Source: Bacillus marasmi
GTDB taxonomy: Bacteria; Bacillota; Bacilli; Bacillales; Cytobacillaceae
Length of the DNA: 64,000 nt
Assembly: GCF_902168435.1 (NCBI RefSeq)
Contig: NZ_LR656178.1
Span: 1 to 64,000, forward strand
Direction: 5' to 3'
Under the pieces are notes generated by a model. The model searched no databases. It was not told where the DNA came from and worked only from the letters and a program-made list of their open reading frames with translations. A program made the position numbers and the translations under genes. Shown piece after piece: positions 26,353 to 35,468 of this stretch (positions are counted from its first letter, which is position 1; each line of letters begins with the position of its first letter).

Positions 26353-26409
26353 GCATTTTGGGACATTGGGGGGATTACATTGAGGGGAACTCGTGGAGGA
26401 ACTTTATTA

Positions 26410-29280
26410 ATGGATACAAAAAATGAGGGGAATAATGTTGAGCAATCGATTCCTGAACTGGTTCCAAGCCAGGTTTTTGAAATGCTACAAACTAGCGAAG
26501 ATGGCTTAACAACGGACGAAGTAACAAAGAGGCTTATGCAATATGGAAAAAATACGATTAAGGAAAAGCAAGGGAAGCCATTATATAGGCAGTTTTTTGC
26601 AAATTTTACTAGCTTGATGGCGATTCTATTATGGATAAGCGGTGGAATTGCATTCTTTGCAAAAATGCCTGAATTGGGTATAGCAGTTTGGTGTGTCAAT
26701 TTTATTAATGGGATTTTTAGTTTTATTCAAGAATATCGAGCCGGAAAAGCTACCGAGGCATTAAAAGGAATGCTAGCTTCCTACGCGCGTGTCATACGAG
26801 AAGGTAAAGAAACCCAAATTCTTACGGATGAACTTGTTCCAGGAGATGTCATGCTTTTAGAGGAAGGCGATAAAATATCGGCTGATGCACGTTTAATTAA
26901 GTCCAGCGATTTACAAATCAATCAATCTGCGCTCACGGGTGAATCCAATCCAGTTCGAAAATTTGCCGATTCGATTCACCAAAATGATTTAACTAGCTTT
27001 GAAACTTCTAATCTTATTTATACAGGAAGCACCGTTTCCAGCGGCTCTGGACAAGCTATCGTGATGAAGACCGGAATGGAAACAGAATTTGGGAAAATTG
27101 CTAAACTAACACAGAACGTTGTTCATGAATTGAGTCCGTTACAAAAGGAATTAAATCGATTGACGAAACAAATCTCGATCATAGCTCTTGGATTCGGAGT
27201 CACTTTCTTTTTATTAGCTATTTTCTTTGTAAAAAACCCAGTTGCGGAATCATTCATCTTTGCTCTTGGTATGATTGTCGCTTTTATACCAGAGGGGTTA
27301 TCTCCAACAGTGACATTGGCATTGGCGCAAGGTGTTCAGCGCATGGCAAAGAAAAATGGTCTTGTTAAAAATCTTTCTGCTGTTGAAACTCTGGGATGTA
27401 CGTCTGTGATTTGTACTGATAAAACGGGTACCTTAACACAAAACGAAATGACAGTTAACCACATTTGGCTTCCTGATCGAGAATTAGAGGTAACGGGTAC
27501 CGGATATGCTTCAGTAGGAAATGTCCTTGACAAAGGTGAAGTCATAACAGCAGATTTGGATTCTGCGCTAAGATTGATATTATCAGCAGCTAGTCTATGT
27601 AGTAACGCGAGAGTATTACCACCAAATGAAAACAATCAATCTTATACCGTGCTCGGCGACCCTACTGAAGCTAGTTTAGGAGTCGTGGCAGAAAAAGCAG
27701 GGATTCACGTTGAAGATTTACAAAAGTTAGTGCCGCGTATTCGTGAATTACACTTTGATTCCAGAAGAAAAAGAATGACAACCATTCATCAGTTATCGGA
27801 CCAAGTAAATGAGGGAAATCGAGTAGCATATACAAAAGGGGCACCTAAAGAACTAATCGATTTATGTGAATCAGTATTTATTAACGGAACAGTATCTCCG
27901 TTTTCAGATGAAATGAAGAGTAGAGCACTTTCTGCTAATGATGAGTATGCCTGTTCGGGATTACGAGTTTTGGCTGTTGCTGTTCGTTATTTAAGTAATG
28001 ATGACCATGATATTCCAACAAATTTGAGCGCCTATTCTCCCGAAATCATTGAGCAAAAAATGACATTTATCGGGTTTGTTGTAATGGCTGACCCACCACG
28101 TCCTGAAGTTACTGAGGCCGTGGCTAAGGCTCATAAAGCAGGAATTCGAATTGTTATGATTACTGGGGATTATGGCTTGACTGCTGAGAGCATTGCGAAA
28201 AGAATTGGTATTGTTGTAGGCGAGCATCCTCGTGTAATTTCTGGAATTGAATTGGAACACATGGACGATGAGGAACTAAAAACTGCTTTAAAAGGAGAAG
28301 TAATATTTGCTCGTGTCGCGCCTGAGCAAAAATACCGCGTTGTAGAAACTTTGCAACAAATGGGAGAAATTGTTGCGGTTACAGGAGATGGGGTAAACGA
28401 TGCTCCAGCTTTGAAAAAGGCAGATATCGGTGTGGCAATGGGAATCTCTGGGACTGATGTGGCTAAAGAAGCGGCTGATATGATCTTAACCGATGATAAT
28501 TTTGCTTCAATTGTTCATGCTGTGGAGCAAGGACGAGCTGTGTATAACAATATTCGCAAGTTTTTGCTTTATATTTTAAACAGCAATATGCCAGAGGCGG
28601 TCCCATCAGCATTTTTCTTATTTTCCAAAGGGACAGTTCCATTGCCGTTAACCATCATGCAAATTTTATTTGTTGACCTGGGAACAGACTTAATACCTGC
28701 TTTAGGGTTAGGGTCAGAGGAACCGGAAAAGGAGATTATGAATAAACCACCACGAAATTTAAAGGAACCGTTATTGAATAAAAGAATCATTATAAAAGCA
28801 TTTGGTTGGTATGGTATTTTGGCATCCTCCGTCTCAATGTTTGCTTATTTTTTAGTTAATTATATTAACGGATATTCATTAGGAGGGTTAGCTGAGGAAG
28901 GTAGTAATGTTTATACGATAGCGACGACAATGACCCTAGCAGGTATAGTATTTAGTCAAATAGGTGCGGTCATGAACTGCCGAACAGAAAACCAATCTAT
29001 CTTTTATAAAGGACTATGGAAAAATCACACAATAAATCTTGGTATCATCGTAGAAATCATCTTCCTCATCATGATTATGTATGTGCCGTTCTTGCAGGAT
29101 GCATTTGGCACCGCACCTATTGGAATGACAGATTGGTTGTTTCTTATTAGCATTCCGCCACTTATTGTAGCAATTGAAGAAATTCGCAAAGCAATCTCGA
29201 GGAAGTTGGCTCAAAATCATGAAAATCCAAAAAAATTGGGAAAGGATGAAAATGATGAGGGCTATAATCGTTGGATGTAG
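26410..29280 (+). CDS. P2-type cation-transporting ATPase with Na,K-ATPase-like ion site
   Basis: The 956-residue pump has the full P-type plan: LTGES, phosphorylation site D337 (CTDKTGTLT), TGD (about 588) and the GDGVNDAPAL hinge, with about ten spans. Residues in the membrane core match Na,K-ATPase rather than Ca-ATPase: E295 in PEGL (M4), S725-N726 and E729 in NSNMPEAVP (M5), and D756 with D760 in FVDLGTD (M6). SERCA has Asn at the first of the two M6 positions. K+ or Na+ transport is therefore more likely than Ca2+. The ATG at 26410 follows GGAGGA by 9 bp. The gene overlaps the first of two RCK genes. Confidence 0.9.
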   Translation: MDTKNEGNNVEQSIPELVPSQVFEMLQTSEDGLTTDEVTKRLMQYGKNTIKEKQGKPLYRQFFANFTSLMAILLWISGGIAFFAKMPELGIAVWCVNFINGIFSFIQEYRAGKATEALKGMLASYARVIREGKETQILTDELVPGDVMLLEEGDKISADARLIKSSDLQINQSALTGESNPVRKFADSIHQNDLTSFETSNLIYTGSTVSSGSGQAIVMKTGMETEFGKIAKLTQNVVHELSPLQKELNRLTKQISIIALGFGVTFFLLAIFFVKNPVAESFIFALGMIVAFIPEGLSPTVTLALAQGVQRMAKKNGLVKNLSAVETLGCTSVICTDKTGTLTQNEMTVNHIWLPDRELEVTGTGYASVGNVLDKGEVITADLDSALRLILSAASLCSNARVLPPNENNQSYTVLGDPTEASLGVVAEKAGIHVEDLQKLVPRIRELHFDSRRKRMTTIHQLSDQVNEGNRVAYTKGAPKELIDLCESVFINGTVSPFSDEMKSRALSANDEYACSGLRVLAVAVRYLSNDDHDIPTNLSAYSPEIIEQKMTFIGFVVMADPPRPEVTEAVAKAHKAGIRIVMITGDYGLTAESIAKRIGIVVGEHPRVISGIELEHMDDEELKTALKGEVIFARVAPEQKYRVVETLQQMGEIVAVTGDGVNDAPALKKADIGVAMGISGTDVAKEAADMILTDDNFASIVHAVEQGRAVYNNIRKFLLYILNSNMPEAVPSAFFLFSKGTVPLPLTIMQILFVDLGTDLIPALGLGSEEPEKEIMNKPPRNLKEPLLNKRIIIKAFGWYGILASSVSMFAYFLVNYINGYSLGGLAEEGSNVYTIATTMTLAGIVFSQIGAVMNCRTENQSIFYKGLWKNHTINLGIIVEIIFLIMIMYVPFLQDAFGTAPIGMTDWLFLISIPPLIVAIEEIRKAISRKLAQNHENPKKLGKDENDEGYNRWM

Positions 29281-29902
29281 TCATATGGGTGCTGGATTGG
29301 CGATGAACCTCCAGGCAAAGGGGCATGAAGTCACTATTATCGATCGTGAGAAAGATGCCTTTAAAAAATTGCCGAAAGTGTTCCATGGGCAAACGATCGT
29401 TGGTTTTGGGATTGATAAAAAAACTCTAGAGGCTGTACAAATTCATCTGGCAGATGCAGTAATTACTTGTACAGACAACGATGAAACTAACGCCTTACTT
29501 GCTAGAATTGCAAAAAATGAATATCGTGTCCCGCAGGTTATCGCTAGGATTTATGACCCGCGCAAGGCAGATATTTATCAAAGTTTTGGAATTCAAACAA
29601 TTTCCTCAATTGCTTGGGGAATTCAAAGAGTTACAGAATTATTAAGCTACAATCAATTTGATAGTGTTTGGATTCCGGATAATGGAAAGGTTGAAATGAT
29701 TCGCATTGAATCGCCCGCATTGTTAATTGGTCATCCCGTAAGAGAGTTGACAAGTGCTGGTGAAATTAAGGTCGTTACGATTACTCGAAATAACAAAGCG
29801 TTTATCCCAGTATCTGGAACGACTATAAAAGCGTATGATGTTTTGTATCTTGTTGTTGCTACTTCGGCTATTCAAAAACTAAAGGCAATGCTTGGACGTT
29901 AG
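29255..29902 (+). CDS. TrkA/KtrA-like RCK protein 1
   Basis: The protein of about 215 residues has an RCK_N Rossmann domain (IIVGCSHMGAGLA, then acidic IIDREKD) and an RCK_C domain from about residue 135. Such proteins bind NAD(H), ADP/ATP or c-di-AMP and gate potassium channels. The start is within the end of the ATPase gene (ATG 29255 or 29252, behind AAAGGA), so the two are translationally coupled by a 26-bp overlap. No TrkH/KtrB membrane subunit is present here. The glycine motif is relaxed (GCSHMG). Confidence 0.87.
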   Translation: MRAIIVGCSHMGAGLAMNLQAKGHEVTIIDREKDAFKKLPKVFHGQTIVGFGIDKKTLEAVQIHLADAVITCTDNDETNALLARIAKNEYRVPQVIARIYDPRKADIYQSFGIQTISSIAWGIQRVTELLSYNQFDSVWIPDNGKVEMIRIESPALLIGHPVRELTSAGEIKVVTITRNNKAFIPVSGTTIKAYDVLYLVVATSAIQKLKAMLGR

Positions 29903-29915
29903 GGGGATGAAGCCA

Positions 29916-30557
29916 ATGAATGTAATCATTATTGGTGGAGGTCAAGCTGGTTCACATATTGGGCACTTATTACAAGATAATGAAATAAACATCAAAATTA
30001 TCGAGGTTCGAGACATTCTCTATCAAAAGTTATCAAGAGATTTTCCTTCGGAAGTAGTTGTTTTAGGAAGTGGTACTGATCCTTATTCATTAGAGTCAGC
30101 TGGTATTGAAGAGGCGGATGTTCTTGTTGCAGTAACTGGCAGCGACGAGGTCAATCTAGTAGCTGCCACAATTGCAAAGTTTGAATTTGCGGTTCCCCGT
30201 GTTGTAGCACGTGTAAACAACCCTAATAATACATGGCTGTATAATACAGAAATGGGTGTAGATGTAGCTATCAACCAATCAGAATTACTCGCGCAAATAG
30301 TGGTTGGAGAAATGGATTTGCAGCATATCCCGACCTTGATGAAACTGAATCGGGGTAATCTATCGATTGTTAAACTATATGTCAATTCCGAATCGAGGGC
30401 TATCTCAAAATCAATAAAAGAGCTAATCATTCCTTCAAAATGTGTCCTGATTGCCATTCTGCGTGATGAAGACCAAGTCATTATCCCAAGAGGTGATACG
30501 ATTATTGAAGCAAATGATTATATTTTGTTGCTAGCAGATGAAAGTGCCAAGAAATAA
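29916..30557 (+). CDS. TrkA/KtrA-like RCK protein 2
   Basis: This second RCK protein, of about 213 residues, has a canonical nucleotide-binding start (IIIGGGQAGSHIG, acidic E at the end of strand 2) and an RCK_C domain (about 135-213). It lies 13 bp after its paralogue, with ATG 29916 behind AGGGGG. Two different RCK proteins next to a P-type ATPase suggest a hetero-oligomeric gating ring for the pump or for a distant transporter. The direct partner is not known from sequence. Confidence 0.9.
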   Translation: MNVIIIGGGQAGSHIGHLLQDNEINIKIIEVRDILYQKLSRDFPSEVVVLGSGTDPYSLESAGIEEADVLVAVTGSDEVNLVAATIAKFEFAVPRVVARVNNPNNTWLYNTEMGVDVAINQSELLAQIVVGEMDLQHIPTLMKLNRGNLSIVKLYVNSESRAISKSIKELIIPSKCVLIAILRDEDQVIIPRGDTIIEANDYILLLADESAKK

Positions 30558-30599
30558 ATAAATGCAATCTTTGTTTAAGTAAATATGGTTATGGGAGGA

Positions 30600-30639
30600 G
30601 GACGGTTATTTTGCTTTTGTCAACTTAGAATAACCGTCC
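30600..30639. terminator. Stem-loop terminator between convergent genes
   Basis: The 11-bp perfect arms GGACGGTTATT and AATAACCGTCC enclose an 18-nt loop, with T-rich sequence following on the plus strand. It serves the RCK gene and possibly the convergent minus-strand gene. Confidence 0.75.
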
Positions 30640-30650
30640 CTTTGCTTTGC

Positions 30651-30941
30651 TTAATACGGGTCATTATTATGTGAAGAATATGATTCAATCGCTTGTTCTA
30701 ATGCATTGAAGGCTTGGCCAAAAGCTGCAGAGGAAGAGACATCTCCAGCACTTTTTAATGCAATACGTGAATTATTTGCTTGGGTAAGAGCTGTAATCGC
30801 ATTCGAAATCATTGTTCCTTTATCTCCGTATTGATCAAGTGCAGACTGAAGCTCATTAATACACGCGGTCAAGTCATATTTTTCTGGATGATCGTAGGCT
30901 CTAATGACCTCTTCTTTAATTTGCTGCAGTAATAATTTCAT
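30651..30941 (-). CDS. Small helical protein of unknown function
   Basis: The 96-residue protein is predicted all-helical and acidic (KEEVIRAYDHPEKYDLTACINELQSALDQ), ending in SSHNNDPY. The ATG at 30941 is behind GGAGTGAGGATAATT. I do not recognise a family. It is a single gene with a bidirectional terminator downstream. Confidence 0.65.
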   Translation of the reverse strand: MKLLLQQIKEEVIRAYDHPEKYDLTACINELQSALDQYGDKGTMISNAITALTQANNSRIALKSAGDVSSSAAFGQAFNALEQAIESYSSHNNDPY

Positions 30942-31151
30942 AATTATCCTCACTCCTCTAAATAATTACAACCAAAAGGTAGTTTTCCCAATTATTAGCG
31001 CTCAATGCTTTGTTTTTTGAAGAATACTGAAAATAAAATGCCCAGTTTGCTCTTATAGTTTTCAATCTAACATTTATTCTCTATAATGGAACTAGTGGGG
31101 AGTCGCTGGCCTTTGGGGGAAAAATTGAAAAGAATCAGGTGGGTGAGAAAA

Positions 31152-31412
31152 ATGGGTATTCTTTTTGTTGAAAAGCAAAAAGTTTGGATCAATATTGATC
31201 ATCCAACTAAGAGATTTTCCTTACATAAAGTTTGTATCTATACCGATAAAATGTCCGAAACACCTTATAAAGGTGTGGGAACATTAAAAAGAGACGGTGG
31301 GTGGCTGCAGGTGAAAAATCTCCAAGCTGCAGAAGATTTTTACGCTGATTACTATCCGCATTATGAATTCGTTAACCACTGTATTCCAACTCACGGAAAA
31401 AAGGTTGTATAA
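31152..31412 (+). CDS. Small conserved-looking protein of unknown function
   Basis: The 86-residue protein starts at ATG 31152 behind GGTGGGTGAGAAAA. It has an MGILFVEKQKVWINIDHP start and a DFYADYYPHYEFVNHC region, rich in aromatic residues and His. No family is recognised. A terminator follows 27 bp after the stop. Confidence 0.6.
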   Translation: MGILFVEKQKVWINIDHPTKRFSLHKVCIYTDKMSETPYKGVGTLKRDGGWLQVKNLQAAEDFYADYYPHYEFVNHCIPTHGKKVV

Positions 31413-31438
31413 TATTTGATGATTATTTTGTAATCCAG

Positions 31439-31468
31439 AGACTGACCTAAAGTGGGTTAGTCTTTTTG
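31439..31468 (+). terminator. Rho-independent terminator
   Basis: AGACTGACC and GGTTAGTCT pair with one G-T, followed by TTTTG. Confidence 0.8.
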
Positions 31469-31593
31469 TTTTGAAGAAAATGCTGAATATATTTATTTAT
31501 TTCAGAAAATATAGAAAAATTAGAAAAATGTTATTTCTTTTTGCTCAATAATGTTATAAGATTTTCTTATATATATAGATAAGGGGGATTTCT

Positions 31594-32199
31594 GTGACCT
31601 GGCTTTTTGTATTTTTACTTATTAGTTCTTTTTTGTTAGGACTTTTTAATGCACCAACTTGGATGATCTTTATCGTATTCATCTTATTTATTGGTGGGGT
31701 TATGTACTTTACTCTTTATCCGATTCTGTATGAGAAAAATATCGAAAAAATATTAAAGTTTTTACAGAAATCAAAGAATGCTCATAACCAATTTTTATTT
31801 CATCTCTATCATGGGAATGTGGACAAAGCGGCAAAAGCTGCGAAGGAGATCAAATCTGACCAGCTGCAATATTATGCAAAATTAGCACTGTTAAACCACC
31901 AGAATAAGATTTCTGAAGGTAAAGTTTACCTCGCAAATCTTAAAAATGGTGAATACAAAGCATATTATAGTGCAGCAATTGCACTTGGAGAAGCTAAACA
32001 TGAAGAATATCAAGAAAATCTTGCAAAAGTGAAGGATCCTCTAAACCGTTCGTTTTTACATATAGAGGAAAAAATCCGTTCTGGCGAAACACAGCAAGCT
32101 ATAAACACGCTCGAAAGCCACATTAAAAAGCTCAGAGGTTTAAAATTATTATCAGCTATTCAGTATAAAAAGGAACTTGAACAACGTAAAGTAGGATAA
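31594..32199 (+). CDS. Membrane protein with a TPR-like helical domain
   Basis: The 201-residue protein has two N-terminal spans (about 3-20 and 25-46) and a cytoplasmic helical part of about 150 residues. The repeated pattern of paired helices (DKAAKAAKEIKSDQLQYYAKLAL, TQQAINTLESHIKKL) suggests TPR-like repeats. It starts at GTG 31594 behind AAGGGGGATTTCT. The function is unknown. Confidence 0.7.
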   Translation: MTWLFVFLLISSFLLGLFNAPTWMIFIVFILFIGGVMYFTLYPILYEKNIEKILKFLQKSKNAHNQFLFHLYHGNVDKAAKAAKEIKSDQLQYYAKLALLNHQNKISEGKVYLANLKNGEYKAYYSAAIALGEAKHEEYQENLAKVKDPLNRSFLHIEEKIRSGETQQAINTLESHIKKLRGLKLLSAIQYKKELEQRKVG

Positions 32200-32244
32200 A
32201 TTAGACTTTTCACTTTTATTTTTAAGGCTGTTTTAATGCGCAGT

Positions 32245-32281
32245 GTTGATTTTTGCCAAGTTGATAGGAGCGGAAATCAAC
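32245..32281. repeat. Imperfect palindrome, possible dispersed intergenic repeat
   Basis: GTTGATTT and AAATCAAC form 8-bp perfect arms around a 21-nt centre containing GCCAAG and AGGAGCGG. Similar GTTGATTTCCG-type palindromes are scattered in Bacillus genomes, so this may be a decayed copy of such an element. Confidence 0.4.
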
Positions 32282-32306
32282 ATGCAAATTTAACATAGCC
32301 ATTTTT

Positions 32307-32352
32307 AACCTTGTTTAACTCTTTTTTTGTAAGAGTCGAACAAGGTTTTTTG
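32307..32352 (+). terminator. Rho-independent terminator
   Basis: AACCTTGTTTAACTCT (32307-32322) pairs with AGAGTCGAACAAGGTT (32332-32347), apart from two mismatches, and is followed by T residues. It closes the TPR-like gene. Confidence 0.85.
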
Positions 32353-32472
32353 TTGTCTAAATTTACTTAAGGCATAAAGGATTAATCCTAATAATAGAGA
32401 ATTGTATATATAAACTATTTTTCTAGTATATCAATTTAGGTGTGGAACAATGATCTTGAGAAATAATCGAAA

Positions 32473-33237
32473 GTGGTGAAGCGGGTGATTGAGTATTATA
32501 TCGATGGGTCCACAAAAGATCAAATGATTGGTGTAGGAATCGTCAAGGTAAATGAATTTGGTTTTATCGAAAAATATCATTTCAAGGTTGAGCACGTTAA
32601 CCCAACTTCTAACCTTGCAGAAGGTTATGCGTTGGAGAGGACATTACATATGATTAAAGAAAATGATCTCCATAAGCACGAAATGATCGATATTTACACA
32701 GATTGCCAAAAACTTCATCGATTATTTCTATCAAATGAGAACATGGAGTATAATCGTAATAATTATTTTGAAAAACAGGAAGCAAACCATTATTATCAAC
32801 ATATTCGTAGGTTGTATATCGAGTTAATCTCTTACTTTTCAAACTATCCATTATTTCATTGTGAAAAAACAAATCATGCCAGACCGCTTATTAAAATTCA
32901 TTTTAACCATGATACTAATCAAAAGTATCATCAATATGCTCACAATTTAAGTCGGCATTACTTAAAAAATGAATCTGTACCAGCACCGAAAGTAGAGTTT
33001 TCGGCGAAAAGAAAAGATAATACATGGTACATTGTTAAGGACAACGAGGAGGTTGTCGCAGAAAACAAAAGACCGATACTCGCGCTAGCAGATGCGATTA
33101 GACCATTAGATAAACAAACTCAAATCAAACTTTGTGAAGTCCTTTCGTCATTTATCAAAAATACTCGACAACAAAAAATTCAGAATTCATCTCTAAAAGC
33201 TTCCATGAGTATAATCAATCAACGGAAATATTTATAA
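32473..33237 (+). CDS. RNase H-fold protein of unknown substrate
   Basis: The first half of this 254-residue protein follows the RNase HI fold: an IEYYIDGST strand with the first Asp, Glu in SNLAEGYALER on helix A, and Asp in DIYTDCQKL. This suggests a retained D-E-D metal site. The second half contains a region (VEFSAKRKDNTWYIVKDNEEVVAENKRPILALADAI) that looks like a separate small domain. It could be a nuclease acting on RNA-DNA hybrids or an inactive relative. Three GTG codons (32473, 32476, 32485) compete as starts. Confidence 0.65.
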   Translation: MVKRVIEYYIDGSTKDQMIGVGIVKVNEFGFIEKYHFKVEHVNPTSNLAEGYALERTLHMIKENDLHKHEMIDIYTDCQKLHRLFLSNENMEYNRNNYFEKQEANHYYQHIRRLYIELISYFSNYPLFHCEKTNHARPLIKIHFNHDTNQKYHQYAHNLSRHYLKNESVPAPKVEFSAKRKDNTWYIVKDNEEVVAENKRPILALADAIRPLDKQTQIKLCEVLSSFIKNTRQQKIQNSSLKASMSIINQRKYL

Positions 33238-33318
33238 AGCTCAAATACCAATATTTATACAATTACTTCTTTAACAGCAGCAGTATAATGAAGAAAAGTG
33301 CAAGTGGAGGTGGGAAGG

Positions 33319-33987
33319 ATGAAACATAGTTTAATATTTACGTTAATTATTACGACGTTAATACTTACTGGTTGCATTAAGATTAATACCTCTTTGAAAA
33401 TTAATGCTGATGGCAGCAGCGATGTAACACTTGTCTACGGTGTTGATAAGCAATTAGCCGCTATGGATAAAGACTTTAGTTTAGAGGAGTTTACAACCGA
33501 GGCTGAAGCTAATGGATACAAAGTGAAAAAATTTGAGGATGACAGATTTGTAGGGTATAAATTAACAAGTCATTATGAAACACTAGCTGAACTTTCAAAA
33601 AAACTAGATTATAACGGATTAAGCATTAAGGTAGAGGAAGATAAAGGTTTTTTTAAAACCAAATATATAGTCACTGGTAATATTAATTTATCAGATATGA
33701 CCGAAAATAATAACAATGGATTCGAGCAACAGTTTGCAGAATCATTTATGAGGCAAATGGATTTGAAATTTTCACTTACGCTTCCACAAAAGGCAGGGAA
33801 AAATAATGCTTCTGAGGTCAAAGATGATGGAAAGACATTGATTTGGGAATTAAAAGTAAACAGTGAAAATAAACTAGAAGTTCAATATGAAAAAATGAAT
33901 ATATTAAATATTTCTTTTATTATTGGAGTTATTATTGGTATATTTGCAATAGTGGGAGTTGCACGAAGAAAAATGCTTAAAGCATAA
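33319..33987 (+). CDS. DUF3153 family lipoprotein
   Basis: The 222-residue lipoprotein (lipobox LTGC, C17) has the DUF3153 pattern IKINTSLKINADGSSDVTLVYG and a C-terminal span (about 198-216) followed by a basic tail, so it is anchored at both ends and faces outward. The function of the family is unknown. The ATG at 33319 is behind GGAGGTGGGAAGG. The terminator after it is strong. Confidence 0.85.
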   Translation: MKHSLIFTLIITTLILTGCIKINTSLKINADGSSDVTLVYGVDKQLAAMDKDFSLEEFTTEAEANGYKVKKFEDDRFVGYKLTSHYETLAELSKKLDYNGLSIKVEEDKGFFKTKYIVTGNINLSDMTENNNNGFEQQFAESFMRQMDLKFSLTLPQKAGKNNASEVKDDGKTLIWELKVNSENKLEVQYEKMNILNISFIIGVIIGIFAIVGVARRKMLKA

Positions 33988-34004
33988 GGTAAATAGTGTA
34001 GAAG

Positions 34005-34042
34005 GAGCGATTATTCTGCTGTATTTTTCAGAGTAATCGCTC
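34005..34042. terminator. Stem-loop terminator between convergent genes
   Basis: GAGCGATTATTCTG and CAGAGTAATCGCTC pair with one mismatch around a 10-nt loop, followed by TTGTTATTT. Confidence 0.8.
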
Positions 34043-34064
34043 TTGTTATTTCGCTCTCATATTT

Positions 34065-34910
34065 TTATCCCTTATGAATTACACCAGCAAGTTCAAGTAG
34101 GGTCAGGATGATTTCAAAAACGATGAGTAGTACGATAATCCACTCTACGAATAGACCTCGAATTGAATGACTGATATTGGAAAAGCCGTCCATGATGCTA
34201 TAGAGAATTTCAGTTTTACTCTTTAATATTTTATAACGATCGTTTAATTCGAAGAACTCAAACATTTTATCGTAAAAGTCACCTGCTGTACTGCTTGTCC
34301 ATGTAATATCAGGTTTATCGAGAATCATGATATAAGACAGGGTGTTGTATTCGTGACGTACGATTTTTGCGGTTGTCCGAGCCAATTCTTTATTTCCAAT
34401 ACGAAGTTTCCCTTTTTCAAGTCGGTCAACCATATTTTCGAGCTTGTCCAAGATGGTCCCTAGCTGTTCCTCAGTTTTCTCAAGTGCTACAGATTTAGCA
34501 AGCACAGTCGAGATTAATTCAGGATAATAGTTTTCAAAAGCTGGAACTACGACAAATTCATCGTTAAGTTCTAATTCTTCAGATTCTCGCACATGAAGGC
34601 AATAGTCATCAGAATAACGATCAAAATCATTAAGATTAATGTCTTTCTCGAAGCTTTGGAGGAATATTAAGATATCCAGTATTTCAGTGGAATCTGTGAA
34701 ATTAATGAAGACAATACTACCAAACGAAAAAATCTGGACTTGTTGTGATGAGTCCACTTTTTGTTTAAGAGTTGTTTCTAGCAAATCGCTTTTAAGTATT
34801 AGCGGTTCTTCCCAGGTGAATTTTTTGGGGATACCGCAATAAATGGCGATTTTATTTAAATCAATTTCATTCGTTATGGCAAATGCTTTAAAGGTTATCG
34901 GCTTTATCAT
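34065..34910 (-). CDS. RMD1/DUF155 family membrane-anchored protein
   Basis: The 281-residue protein has the DUF155 domain known from RMD1/YagE and mitochondrial RMND1: FSFGSIVFINF, the EHT-like IRHEYNTLSYIMILDKPD and DFYDKMFEFFELNDRYKIL blocks. A single C-terminal span follows (about 254-275). Its bacterial role is unknown. The ATG is behind GGGTGATATAA. It is convergent with the DUF3153 gene. Confidence 0.85.
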   Translation of the reverse strand: MIKPITFKAFAITNEIDLNKIAIYCGIPKKFTWEEPLILKSDLLETTLKQKVDSSQQVQIFSFGSIVFINFTDSTEILDILIFLQSFEKDINLNDFDRYSDDYCLHVRESEELELNDEFVVVPAFENYYPELISTVLAKSVALEKTEEQLGTILDKLENMVDRLEKGKLRIGNKELARTTAKIVRHEYNTLSYIMILDKPDITWTSSTAGDFYDKMFEFFELNDRYKILKSKTEILYSIMDGFSNISHSIRGLFVEWIIVLLIVFEIILTLLELAGVIHKG

Positions 34911-35055
34911 TTATATCACCCATTTCAGAAATTGATATATACTTCCAATATATTCTATTATAATCGAAAACATGCTCAGGCTATAACAGGCGAACAATAA
35001 GGTCTATTATTTAAAAGTTGTTAATATGATAAGGGAAATTTTAACTATCGACCTT

Positions 35056-35085
35056 GTGTTACGATGTACATTGTGATACGATGTA
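35056..35085 (+). promoter_or_regulatory. Direct repeats upstream of the PadR gene
   Basis: GTGTTACGATGTA (35056-35068) and GTGATACGATGTA (35073-35085) are 17 bp apart. They lie 33 bp before the TTG start and are a good candidate for autoregulatory PadR binding. Confidence 0.55.
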
Positions 35086-35117
35086 TTCAAGAAAAAAATC
35101 GAAAGTGAGGTGGGAAT

Positions 35118-35468
35118 TTGGACAAGGAAATCATGAAAGGAAGCATTGATATTTTACTTCTTTCACTTCTGAATAAAAAAAATATGTACGGATATGAAAT
35201 TGTAAAGACTTTGAAGGAAAACAGTAATGATTTATACAACATGGGTGAAGGGACTCTTTATCCAGCCTTAAAAAGACTAGAGAACAAGGATTGGCTTATG
35301 TCTTATTGGGAAAGCTCCGAACTTGGAACTCGACGCAAATATTACAAGATTACGGATGACGGAAAAAAAGAATTAAATAAAAAACTGAAAGAGTGGAAGC
35401 AAATAAATCATTTAATAAAAGTTTGTACGGAGGGAATGGCTTGGATAAAAAGATTGATGCCTATATAG
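35118..35468 (+). CDS. PadR-family transcriptional regulator
   Basis: The 116-residue winged-helix protein has the PadR core GSIDILLLSLLNKKNMYGYEIV and GTLYPALKRLENKDW. The start is TTG 35118 behind GAGGTGGGAAT. The gene overlaps the next by 28 bp; a PadR repressor paired with a membrane protein carrying an N-terminal helical domain is a common layout, where the regulator controls its partner. The inducer is unknown. Confidence 0.92.
   Translation: MDKEIMKGSIDILLLSLLNKKNMYGYEIVKTLKENSNDLYNMGEGTLYPALKRLENKDWLMSYWESSELGTRRKYYKITDDGKKELNKKLKEWKQINHLIKVCTEGMAWIKRLMPI

Noticed and set aside
26243-26409. Known riboswitch (yybP-ykoY, ydaO or M-box) before the P-type ATPase
   Set aside because: A stem-loop is present, but the conserved core elements of these classes are not visible.
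23982-30557. Kdp potassium pump operon
   Set aside because: kdpA, kdpB and kdpC are absent; the ATPase is a P2-type pump with the full single-chain layout.
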